Shown here: piece after piece, positions 22,670 to 35,400 of the stretch
Layout of the letters: each line of letters begins with the position of its first letter
Position numbering within the stretch: the stretch's first letter is position 1
Origin: Branchiostoma floridae
Lineage: Eukaryota > Chordata > Leptocardii > Amphioxiformes > Branchiostomatidae
Direction of reading: 5' to 3'
DNA: 64,000 nt
NCBI RefSeq assembly: GCF_000003815.2
Contig: NC_049987.1
Span: 4,697,341 to 4,761,340, forward strand
Notes under the pieces: generated by a model
The model's database searches: none
What the model was told of the DNA's origin: nothing
The model's input: the letters and a program-made list of their open reading frames with translations, nothing else
Translations under genes and position numbers: made by a program

Positions 22670-24588
22670 ATGTCAGTTGTGTTGTTTTCAGTGGTGTGTG
22701 ACATTGTGTTTATCATTCATCAACAACATACTGTCACATTCCTATGAAAAAACAACCATTGGCCCGCGGCATCAGATGTTTCCGTAAATTTACCATAGAT
22801 ATGTGATAATTATGATACTCAAAGTAGAACAAAATTTGTCAGGAATACCATAAACGGTTGGTCCACGATGTCAGCTGTTGTCATTACACCACGAACGAAC
22901 ATTTGTTCAATCACATTTGCATGATATTGACAGTACCAAATATCGAATAAGAGGAACAAAAAGAACGAGACGAAACCCAAATGATCCGAATTACAGAGAA
23001 TATAGCGGTGCTTTGGGAAATTACGAGCGGACGACATGCAAAAAAAAACGTGCCGGTACAAGCACCCCGGTATATATTCATCTCCCAGCATTTTTCCTTT
23101 CCCGGCATATTTTCCTTTCCCGTCGTATTCCCGGATAAAAATCGCGAATAGACGTACAAAGCCACAACCACACCCAACCCCAACCCCAACCTCCCCCCTC
23201 CCACCACAAAAAAACTTTTGCCAAGGCCCCAGAGACGTCGGTGAAGGAGGCTATGACAATACGACCTGCACAAAACACGCAACATCTTCTTGACAGTATC
23301 CAATTACCGCATGGCCTAGATAATGCAGACTTGGACCAATACACCGAAAGACATATATCTTCTAGGGGTGATTTCTGAAATTATTACATCGATTATAAAA
23401 ACAGCTATCGAGAAAAGAAAGGAACGTGCATCATTTCACACCGGTGTACAGACGACGTGCCAAACTACATACGAATACGGCAAACGGAACATAGAGATAT
23501 CGGTGCGAACGCTCACCGAAAAAAAACCTGTTCACTGGTAAATTGATTGTTACTTTGTCGACGGAGGTTAACATCTATTATCATAATACCGGTACGTTTA
23601 CGACGATCTCTCTAGCCATACTGATTTGACAAATTGTCAACGCATCATCTTCTCCAGTTATATGTTGATGTTATAGGTTACCCTTGCCACTTCTTCTGTG
23701 TAACTTTTCTGCCACTCTTGTCCTGCTAAAAGCGCAATATTGTAATTGTAACACGCCGCGGAATTACACGGCGAACGGGCGCGTGGTTGGGAGGGGGTAA
23801 AAATACCGGCCGGAAGAAACACGGCACAATTAACTGTCGCTATGTACCTTTATACATCCTCTGATGTTCCTTCCTTTTCTGTTAGTAAATGCATAAAACA
23901 TAAATCTGCATGAGCATACAAAATATCATGAGAAAACGGACGTATACTGTCAAGAATTTTCATTTAACTTTTGTCCTTCACAACCGCTATGACGTAACAC
24001 TTCACTGCTAGCGTAGATATAAAAATGGCTGCGTACGAACAATTTTGCCCATTCAGTCGTAGATCCGGGCTATTATGCAACGGTTCTTCGCACTTTTACA
24101 TGAGTTGTAGGTCACCAACAGAAATTCAAGATTGTTGTTGAATCATGTTCGTCTTGTGCCGTGAGCATGTGTAATTATGATCTACAAATCTGGCAATGAA
24201 TGTGACAGTGTGTTCGTCCCACGACGAGCTGCCTACCCCGAAAAAGATACTGAAAACTTTTGGCCTTGTTGTCTTCGAATGCATTGTTATCGATGCTTTG
24301 TAAATGATGTATTGGACACCTAGATGTCTGAAGTGTGCATACCTCAGAAATAACTATTGTTGCATGTGTAGATCTCTTTAAATTCCATTATTTTTGATCG
24401 GCCGGTATAAGTCTTACTGCCGGTATTATGCCAATGCATGTTACCCTCCAGTCACAAAGTAACAATCAATTGTTCGGTATTAAAAACTCAATTGCAATGT
24501 TTGTCATTTGTTCAACCATCCAGACCTCTTAGACTGCATAATAAAGGCATTTCCTGAAGGAAAGTGTTGTTCATTTAAAGCGTTTTGT
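22670..24588. other. No gene recognised
   Basis: About 23365-23520 is a diverged reverse-orientation unit of the 256-bp repeat (TTTCTGAAATTATTACATCG, then GAACGTGCATCATTTCACACC). A C/A-rich tract lies at 23160-23215. Otherwise no coding signal. Confidence 0.4.
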
Positions 24589-24627
24589 ATTTACCTCCAT
24601 GGAAAATGGACGTAAAGATTTGGTGCG

Positions 24628-24665
<38 letters not shown>

Positions 24666-25035
24666 TGTGTGTCCGGATATTTGTGGTCAGCATAACTCTA
24701 GACCCTCTGGAATCTGGATAGATTGTAATGGTATTTGGTAGGTGGCTAGGGGTTGGGAAGACGAAGGTCAAGGTGTATTTTGGGCCTACTGGTGTGCGTC
24801 CTTGGTACTGCAGCAGAACTTTTGCACAACTGTTGTGGTCTCAGAACACGCCTATGGGGATTTACATGGTTAAGGACCCCAAAGTGAGGTGGTTCGGCGA
24901 CTCAAAACCTATAGTAAGGTGCAGATACAATTTACAAGAATATAGTATGTTGAAGTTGAGGGTACAACCTCCAAAATATCTGAAAATGGGCATAGATTTG
25001 CCGGCTCGTTTTTCTATAAAAGACACTTTGATTTG
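24589..25035 (+). mobile_element. CCTCCATG-type element, diverged
   Basis: Starts TTACCTCCATGGAAAATGGA, followed by a (TG)n microsatellite at about 24631-24663 and a GTCCGGATATTTGTGGTCAGC block whose complement appears in the reverse copies at 28640-28800 and 56960-57066. Its right end is not clear. Confidence 0.5.
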
Positions 25036-26375
25036 ACCCCAAGCGGAGGTCATGGAACTGCAGGAGACGAACAGGAAGTGCCGGTAACAGTTTCAAGGCG
25101 CAAATCCACGCCGGCCGAAGAAGCAACGTAATCCAACTTATACAGTATCAATACCGATGTATTCCTCTACCATTCACCACAGATTCCACCTCGCTGTTGT
25201 ACACGGAAGAATAACTACGACCTTTGCAAGTACTGCGGGGCACTATTTTAACACGAACTACTTTTGGACTGGGGTCGCGGATAAATACTGTGTTATGAGA
25301 CCTTGTGTCTTTGAAGGTATGGTACCGCACTTTAGTGTGAGCAAAAGACATTGGCAACATAACACAAATGTCTATAAAGTCAAATACTATAAGTCAAATT
25401 GATCAGCAATTTGTTGTCCGTACGTTTAAAAAAAATCATGAGTCAAGCTATGAACTACAGAGACATAAAATTGACAGTATTACAGCATGGTTCAGTTCTC
25501 ACAAAAGCTTTTTATTTTAAGTCGATGCAGAGTTCAATTTCGTGCTCTTGATACACATTGCATTACGCTTGCTGTACTACGTTTTTAACTATCACCCACA
25601 TTAACTTCTACACTTTTATCAGCGCACATGCTTTTTGTATGCAATGATACTATGTTCAATTTGTAACAACCTGCTGTAGTCTTGCTACCAATTATGATGA
25701 ATGTGTAGCATTCAGTATAAGTGATATAAGTGATACCACTAATGTTTTAAACACACTTAATAAATGCAATAGGTATAGTACAAAACTCATCTGTCTGTTG
25801 ATAAAACAATTAGTTATATTCATTTATCATGCAGTACTGTATAGTGATATTAAATCTAGCTGGATCTGTTTATTGTATTGTCCGTTATTAGGGGTTGGTT
25901 ACATTGATGAAAATGTGCTGATAACCAGGTGTAAATTGTGTAAAACGTCAAACTATCATCAACAATTGCTACTAATCTGGGCAACCTAAAATACACAGTG
26001 TACAGAAGTGATTTTTTATGATACACAAATAAAACAGCCTGCTAACGCTTGTTAGATTCCATAGTTTTGCGTTCAACCTTAGTCGGGCAACAAGACCATA
26101 TACTGTTAACTTATGTAATAAAATGCTTCGTGATTGTGCAGTTAGATTAAAAGTCAACGTCAAGGACTTGACCATGACTTTTGGCATCTTCTATTTGAAT
26201 GTTAATTTCATTGTTCTACATTGCGATTTTACTAAAACTAAAATACTTCAATGCAAGAGTGGTTTAAGATTCTTTTATATTCACTATTGTTGTTTCTTCG
26301 GTCACTTCGATGATTCCAAGCCTTGTCGCTTTTGGGCCCCAAATATGCAGTCCCGGTTTGTACCTCTTACATCAA

Positions 26376-26495
26376 CTAGGATGTCACGTCTTTGGACTTC
26401 TTGCAAATGAAATGGAATCCGTTGCTGCAGTTGCTGCCTCCCCATTTGCCGGGTGTCGAAAAACGTGTCATTGAGAACAACGAACGTCTGTTGGT
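26376..26495 (-). CDS. CTLD exon 3 and stop, left gene
   Basis: 120 bases after acceptor TTTTTCCCAG, ending in TAG. It is diverged at its start and keeps GKWGGSNCS and FHFICKKSKD. WGG replaces the WND-type calcium ligands. Homologous to 46978-47097. Confidence 0.8.
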   Translation of the reverse strand, partial: TNRRSLFSMTRFSTPGKWGGSNCSNGFHFICKKSKDVTS

Positions 26496-29400
26496 CTGGG
26501 AAAAAATGCCAAATACGGACAATTCTTAGTTTCTTTTCAGCACGACTCTTACAATCAAATTTTTCAGTTCACAGTCTTGTAGAAATGCACCACATGGTGT
26601 GCTCATCTTCAAAGATCTCATTAATTAAGGGTACAGACCTCCAATAGCTGGCAGGCACCTGTTGCATGCATAAGATGTAGGGAAAAGGCTGTCAAAAGTC
26701 ACCTACCCAAGGTTTAGTTGGTGAAAATCTCACATTGGCAGGCAAGTCTGACTTCTAAAGAGTGCATATGGCGATTTTGAAAACATTCGGTTCGGTGCAA
26801 TGCGCCCCCACAAACAGAATAAGAAACTCTGGTGACCTTTGACCTCCCTGATAACACCCAAACTATACATACTCTAGACTGTCTAAAACACTCCAAACAT
26901 GGTAGAAAGTCTATTTTTCTCACGAAATAAAATAGCCAGAATACCTGCCCATAATTTCCAGCTCCAAAATGCCAACATTTCCCAACAAAAAGGCTTCTTA
27001 CACTTACTTTTGCAAGCATCAAAATGCTAATTCTGCGCATGTCTGTAATGGTGACCTTTCATCTTAATGTTCTATAAGGCAATGTTGATTGCATTATATG
27101 AATGACATACTCTGGGAACTACAAAAACTGATGCGAGCGTGCGAATGAAAAATAAAATTTGCCTTCATTATGAAATGTAAAGTGATCAGGAAGGTTGAAC
27201 ACATGACGGAACACACAGAACATAGTATACCGAACAATAGATTCTTCTTTTTTCCCTTCACATCGTCTTAGACCTGGGGATATTCTAAGACATTGGTATA
27301 GTTTTCCGTTATTTGTTTTGCAATCCATTGCATATATTTGCTTCTTTTGGAGCTGGTCTGTACGGTTTAGAGTATGGTTGAAAACTTTTTATTCTATGAG
27401 AAGTTTTATATTTTATGAAAATTGATGAGCGCGCTGATGTTATCCATATAATCAAATCAACATACAATACATACATCAAATCAACAAGGCCTAATCAAGA
27501 GAAACACTCACCGAAGATTTCATATTCGCACATTTCCCTCCAGCTCTAATGAACCAGCCGGATCTGTTGTTAGGCTCACCCTGGTCCCAGTTCTTGTAGC
27601 TCACTCCAGAACCATCAACCCATTTCCAAGATCCCCCATTCTTATGAAGTCCAATCCAGACACTTTCGCGGGCTGTAAGGAAGCAAATAGAAATGATTTG
27701 TGTATCTCTCTCTCTATATATATCTACAAATTGAAATATATTTGTTTCAAAAATACGGGAGCTATGTACGTCACAGGCTACGTGCAGCATTCTCTTTATC
27801 AATAACTTAGTTGACGATTAAGTGACTGATGTCATCGTTAACTTTGTAGAACGTACGTGACGTGTTTTAACAGATCCGTGTTTAATTCACGTCACGTGTG
27901 ACACAAAGTACGTGACGTCTTTTACAGAAGTCATACGCCACGTCCGACATACCAAAACATGCACATGTTCCTTAACGTGTGGCATAAGGTGCGTGACGTA
28001 CCGGTGTCACACGTCACATGGTCCTGTGTTTAGTTCAAAGGTACGTGACGTCTTTTACGAAACAGACAAAGACAAGAGTTCGGAGACCTCATATCTCCAT
28101 AAAATAGTCCGATTATGTAAATGACTTCCACATTTGCATAATCTATGCTTAGTTATGTACACCTGTAAATAACCAATCATTTACCACATCAATGAATTGT
28201 GGCACTTTTACATGAATGATGCAAATTAGGGACTTACTTGCATAATTGGTATCTGCTAATGTTCCACCTGCCACAAACTACATATATAACATGTTTTAGT
28301 TCTATAAAGGAAACACTGCAAATACAGATTTTCCTAATGACATATGCAAATTAAGTGTCAGTTTGCATAATTTGCACTTTCTGATGTGCATCAATGTCTA
28401 ACCTACCTACGTACCAAATATCATGTAACTGTGTCGTCTTCAGTTATCCTCCTTAAAAGATTTTGACAAAAGTGCTCCTGCAGTTCCAGAGCAACCTGCT
28501 AGGGGGCCAAAATATACACCACATATTCCTTATGTCACAAGCTATCTGCCATCCAAAAATCAAGACCAAAGGGCATCCAGTTCAGAAGATAAAAAAAACG
28601 AATTTCTGCTGCAGTACTAAGGGCACATACCAGGGGACCCAAAATTGACCTTGATCTTTGTCTTCCCAACACCTACCCACATACCAAATATCATGGCAAT
28701 CCATCAAGAGGTTCTTGAGATATGCTCACTACAAAACTCCGGACACACAGGCAGACACACAGACAGACACACACACAGATACACACACAGACACACCCAA
28801 AACTATATCTCAATTCTTTACTTTAATTTAAACCTTATGTCACACGTTCAAAAACAAGTGACGTGTTTTGGTATGTCGGACATGACGTGTACGTGTGAAA
28901 TATGAGAAACACATCACGTAATTGGTGTCACACTTGACGTGAATTAAACACGGATCTGTTAAACCTCATGCACGTTCTACAAAGTGGGACGTGCACATTA
29001 GTCACGTCCTACTCAATCGTTAACTAAGTTATTGATAAAAGGACGTCAAGCATGCCGCACGTAAGTGTGTCATCTCTATAATACGTCGAACGTCACGTCT
29101 TTTACGTCCCATGTGACGTGAATTTAGGAAAAACGTCATGTATATAGCTCCCGTATTTTTGAAACAAATATATTGCCATAGACCTTACCAAGGCCACAGA
29201 CTGGTACGTCACACCGCTCCCATCTCGTGCTGGGATCCTCGGTGTAACACCACACTCCGGCTTCGCCGTCCGGATTCCGGCAGTAGTTCTGATCCAGTCC
29301 GGATGACGGATAATTAGCGGCTGTCTTGTCGTGTTCATGCGGTGTCTGACTGTCCCAGCGCTGACACGTCTTGCCTGATCTGGTCACGGCGACTGTACCT

Positions 29401-32400
29401 CGGTAGGAAGCCCCATTTCCATCCTGGCAATCTCCCGGTTTATGTGATTTAAAAAGACAGTATTTGATACACGCTGGCTCAATCTTGAAGTGGGGTCTAA
29501 GCTAGTCTGGGATGCATCGATGGGAGGATATAGTTGATGACAGGCGTGGGGTAATAACGCATAGCTTTATGTGCTACCGTGTGGTGATTGCATCTGTATA
29601 TTCCTGCAAACATTAAACATAACAATACGTTTCCTAACACTTCTACCGAGATAACCAGTGAAAAATACATCGGAAAAATTGTTCTGCGTAGCAGTTTTGC
29701 TGTGGAGGACGATCTGAAACCTCCTTAGCAACGGCCTTAGCAACGGCCTTAGCAACGGCCTTAGCAACGGTCTTAGAAACGGCCTTAGCAACGATATTGG
29801 CAATAAAAGATGGTAGATATGTCATCTTTCACACATTCATATCTCCGGATTTCATTAACGAATTTTGATGATTTAAAGTTTGATATGCAGGGTCTGATTC
29901 GCACGGTAGGTCTAAGTCATCAGGCAAGGCCCCATAGTTAGCATCCGTCTGTCTCGGAAGACAATAGTAGGCAGACGGGTTTAAGGCGACCCGTCTGCCT
30001 AGCCTGCACTTGGGTTTTTAAGGTGAAGGAGGGGTGTGCACGTCCATCTCCACCCTCTCGTCCACTGGCCAAACAATTTTGATCGAAAAACAATGGTACA
30101 CTGTTTTTTGCCCCTCCCCTTTTAAAACTGAACTTTTCACCTGTGCAGAATAAGTGTTCTACCTTTATGCTTAGCTAGCATAAAAGTGATACCACAATTT
30201 TAACATAAGAATCATGCTGGGCGATGGACCAAAGACCCCTCTACCACAAAATGAGGTCAAACCTTTTGTTTTTTCTGTAAAGTGGTTGCAACGAAATCTC
30301 ATTTCTAGGCTTTTTTCAGGACTTGGCTCCTGTACTACTGATACTGATTGAAGTACGATTTCACAGTCGCAGTTATTTGCACATTACATAGAGTTTTCAG
30401 AAGTTGTATTCATTTAGTAACTAAGTAGGTATTCTTTATATTTAATGGTTATGATAGATATAAACATTGAAGTTGATGCTCTCCTCTTGCAACAGAACTC
30501 TATAATAAAGTTTTTTTTTTTTTACTCAATGGTCACCACGTAACAAGGCCTGGAGGCCACTCAAGGTTACGGGTTACATGATTGGAACTGTAACAGCAAC
30601 TCTTCGCCCTAGGTCAGAAACATCATGATTGAGACCAGCCCAATTGCTCACTATGAGTGAGGACTAACTGACCCAATAGGCGAAGCAGGGGTTACGAGGG
30701 CTGCTCGGGAGATTCCCTACCCCTATTTTTGGCCGGAATGGTTTGATCCGTTCGGGTGGATGTTCGCACATGTGGCGGGCTCTTTAACGTGCTTGGTTAA
30801 ACGGTGTTGCTCTCCCCAAACACGGGACTTCCATTTAACGTCCTATCCGAAGGACGGCCCGAGCCGAAGCTAGGTACTCATTTTCACTTGAGTGAGGCGT
30901 GTTAAGTGCCTTTCCCAAGGGCACAAGATCGGTAACACAGCAGGCGGATTCGAACCCGCAACCTCTCGGTCACGGGCCGAAGAAACTGCCACTGCGCTAC
31001 ACGGTCACACACAGTTGTTTATTAGGAGAACTCTGTGCCAAATAAACATCAACGTTAACAACCATCCTGAGTAAATTAAAAGACAAGTAAAATTTGTACA
31101 ACTTTGGATGACATCATAACTTCGGACAACTTCGGACACCACCCGGCTGAATGTCCAAAGTTAGCATAACGTCATGGTTAGGATGACGTCATAACTTCGA
31201 CAACTTCGGACACCACCCGGCTGAATGTCCAAAGTTAGGATAACGTCATGGTTAGCATGACGTCATAACTTCGGACAACTTCGTACACCACCCGGCTGAC
31301 TGTCCAAAGTTAGGATGACGTAATGGTTAGGATGACGTCATAACTTCGGACAACTTCGGACAACTTCGAACACCACCCGGCATGCTGGGAAATAGGGCAC
31401 CTACCACACGAGGTTTGGGGTGCTGATAGTTATATTTCAGCCATACCACAGGTATGGTGAAATGTATTGTATTCGTAATGTTTCTGCTTCTTTCTTCTTC
31501 TTTCTACTGTCAAATCTTCAAAGCGATTCATTTCCGTCGTTCCTAGACCGAATGACCTGAAATTTGGCACAAGGGTAGGGTGGGCCAATACCCCAGATGT
31601 TTTGTCTTCAATTTTTCCATATCTGCCTTTGAAATGATTTTATAATTTTTTTGTGATTTTGGAAGTCTTATAGCATGGCTGAAATATGCTGTATTTGCTC
31701 TTCAGCAAATGTCGGCCTATCTAGTCTCTTGTTCCTTTATGCTGCATGGCAGTAATGTTAAAACTTGGGGTGAAAACTGAATATCTTAAGGAGGTATGAA
31801 GTCTCCGAAGTCTTGTAGTATGTTATAATGGGATTTTTGTTATATTTTTTTCTAAATCAGAAAACCGATAAATCAAATGTACATTGATGTGTGTTAAAAG
31901 CAAATGTCTAAGAATGATAAAAAAGAGCTATAATTGTGATTGAAAAGAATCTGTTCTGTTCAAAACCTACCATTCGAGATGACACCTTTGATGAAGTTGT
32001 TCTCAGCGCTGCTTGTGATAGAGGCCAGGATGGCACCTTGTGTCTTACACATAGAATCTGCTGTAGACCAGCTCGCTTTGTCTCTCATCAACTTGTAGCA
32101 GTGGTTGTTGTGTTCCCTCCATCCACTTTGACATTGTATGGCTGTAAGAAACAGTACGTTTGATGAGCTAACTGTGACACAAAATGTGCAAGAAGCTTTA
32201 ATTGCAAGTCGAGTTTGTTTTGTTCCAGTTGAGAATACATCTTGCAAAAGTGTAAGAGTGTTTTTGCAGTCATTCCATTTACTTTGCAATCGTTGGCTGT
32301 AGCGAGAATAGCTATTTAACCATGCTAATTGCTGTAAGATAACACCAAACATACCACACATTTTTGGCCGACTCCGTCAGTGGTATTCATGAAATGGACC

Positions 32401-35400
32401 CGTCTACTGTAGCTTCCGAAACGTGACAATGGAGACACGTGACTGCAACACAGGGTCGTAACTGCCAGATAACCTGTGTCGCCCCCGTCTCTGTTCAGCT
32501 TTGGACGGTGGGCGTGGATGTACATAGCTTCGTTCGAGGAACTCTACTTTGTCAAGCGAAACAGAGTGTTCCGGCGAGTCTGTGTATATGCTGAGAAACC
32601 TCTGAGTTCACAAAACTTGGTCGTTGATGTTCAAGGATTCTCGTTTTTAATGACACATCCGCGCCGTCGTCCATCGCTGAACAAAGACGGGAGGCGACAC
32701 AGGTTATCTCGCATGTACGGCCCTCTGCTGCAGTCACGTTCCGGAAGCTACAGCTAGTAGATGGGTCCATTCCATAAACAAGACTGACGGAGTCGGCCGA
32801 AAATTTGGGGTAAGTCCCAATCGGTTTTAGTGTTGGTGAGTTAAAGTTCAGTTTATCCATCTACGACTAGAGATGAATTTTCATGCTAAAAATCAACTCA
32901 CCTTGCTGACAGTTCTGTCCAGTCCATCCAGGTGAGCAGGTACATTTGTAGCCGCCATCTTGGTTCACACATTGTCCATGTTGACACGGGTTCCCGGTAC
33001 ACTCATCTATGTCTGTCTCGTAGAAAAAAAAACAACGCTATCGATCTTTGAAATGATTGACATATATAGTTGCGTACATCGCTACTAAAACATGTGGAGA
33101 TTTTGAACTACATTTGCTCCATTTGCTTTATTTACTCCAGTCCATCCAGGTGAGTAGGTACATTTGTAGCCGCCCTTCATTTCATTTCATTTATTTACTA
33201 GTATTTATATGCGGCAGAGACAGAAATTTTATCCCTGAAATATCCTCATATTTAGTAATAATTACCTAGATTATGACATTTAAGCGTATTTTCACATAGT
33301 TCCGAAGACAATTTGCTCAAAAACAGTAAATAGTGGTAATTAAGAATAAAAAAGTCACCTTGCTGACAGTTCTGCCCAGTCCATCCAGGTGAGCAGGTAC
33401 AGTTGTAGCCACCGCCAGATTGGCTCACACAGTGCCCATGTTTGTAAGTGTTTTCGTTACACTCACTGATGTCTGTTTGAAGAAGAAAATAATCTTATAG
33501 CTTAACACGTTGAAACATTAATGATTCAGTAGTATCACTTAAATCAGAGCAGGTAAGCATCATATCAAATGATAACGATAGTTTGCATGATATTGGACTA
33601 CTTGCTAAGTAACAGATCATTTATTAGTAGATGGTTAGCATCATTTCATCAGTTTTCTCATACCTCTACCTGGTAAAAAAAAAGGATAACACAACCGCTG
33701 TCCCATTTCTTTTTACCAGAAGGTGTTTCTCGCGATCCTCTTACTAGTTAAGAAAATGGGATAATAAGAAACGACTTGTACCTTGTTGCGAAACGACTTG
33801 GCTTTTTGCGAACTGACGTTTGCGACCTGACATTGTTGCGAAACAATATATGTTACCAACGCTGTCCCATTGTTTAACCACAAAGTGATTCTCAAACTTC
33901 TTACTTGTAAAACAAAATGGGAAAATACCCACGCTGTCCCATTTTTAAAGTCTAAAATACTATCATTTTAAGAACAAAAACATTCGCTCACCATTTGGGC
34001 AAATTGTGCAGTACAGGTTGGGAGGAACGGTCGCACCGTTCACGGTGTAATGAGCGGAAAGCACGGTGGGCTCTTCTCCAGTGTTTCTAAAAGAAACAAA
34101 AACCTTATATAGGTGAACAGCAAACATAACTCACAACTGATTGTGATTGTGTAGTGTGACGTGGTCTCGTTGCTGGGCCACACTGTCAGAGCTGGAGGCC
34201 TTGCTAAGCCGACGTTCCACTGAGGCCTACCTATACTATGCCATAATACAATGGAGACTGCCTAGCCTCGTTTTGGTGCAATGACCCCGGATGACCCAGG
34301 GAAATCCAAAATGGCCGCACTGGTGCTCGTCAGGGATGGAGCTCCGGCCGGGTTCCGAAGCCAAAAAAAAAGAAATTGTCCCTGTGGACTGTCGGTTACC
34401 GGAGGGCACCTCTGGGTGTACACCACGGGTAGGTCACGGCTTGCATTTGTTACGGGATCCCGGGCCGAGTTCAATACCGACTTGAAACGAACCCTGTGCC
34501 CGCCCGTACTCAACTTTACCTCGGGAGCCGTAGGGTATCCTACCCGCCGACGTATGTGTCACGCCCAAGTGCCCAAACAGGGTTTATCTTAACTAAATGT
34601 CATAATCTGAAGTGTGGGTTTTCTGGGTCTCTGACATGAAGCAAAACTTATCCTATCCTTCGATAGTGTTTGTGATCACGTGATGCACACTTTATCTCTA
34701 TGTGCTTTTGGACAGACGAGGATACTGTTGCACTGCACTCAAGTTTGTGACTTATATTAACAGTGTAACATACACAGTACCGACAGAAGGTAAACGTAGG
34801 ATTTTTCTTTTACCTCCCCGACCGAAGTCAGGTACCCATTTTTCCACCAGGGTGAAGTGAGGAAGGTCGTGAAAAGTTAATTTACCAAGAGAACCAGCTG
34901 CTGCCGCGCCCCGTGCCTGCGAAGCTGGTTTGTTACGCCGAAGGGTGGTTATACTCGCTATAAAGTTATGGATACAGATAGATACAGGGCACAACGTCGG
35001 GGGCACGGCGGGTTTCGAACTCGGGACCTCTTGATTCTGAGCCGAACGCCCTACCAGTTACGCCACACATGACGCCACAAACCACTTTGTAATTGTACGA
35101 AAACACCTAACCAACATGGACTTGGATGCTGATTTGAATTTCATCTTGGCATGTCAATGACCATTGTTGCTGAAGTACTGACAATCATCATATATACACC
35201 TATTTTGTACTTTGTGTAACAGTAGTTGCCATACATTGTACCATGTACAAATGTCGAGCAATAAAGTTCATCATATGTAATGTAAAGACTGGCTTAACAT
35301 ACCTGGATGTTTCGGTGTTGACCTCACTGCCACGTGGGACCGTTTCCTTTTTCTTAGAATGTTTGTTCAACCCAGGACCTAGGATGAACCAGGCATCCGA

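Noticed and set aside
22911-23303. Minus-strand frame of 130 codons and its overlapping opposite frames
   Set aside because: Open on several frames at once owing to a C/A-rich and G/T-rich tract; no domain pattern.
28740-28800. CRISPR-like array
   Set aside because: The repeats are an (AC)n/CAGACACA simple sequence with no constant-length unique spacers, in a eukaryotic genome.
29567-29825. Repetitive Arg-Pro-Leu-Leu or Ala-Lys-Ala-Val type frames
   Set aside because: They are translations of the 12-bp minisatellite CCTTAGCAACGG, not a protein gene.
34262-34592. Possible GC-rich gene on either strand near 34.3-34.6 kb
   Set aside because: Both strands are open to a similar degree, there is no counterpart in the paralogous arm and no motif. 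More likely a repeat insert.
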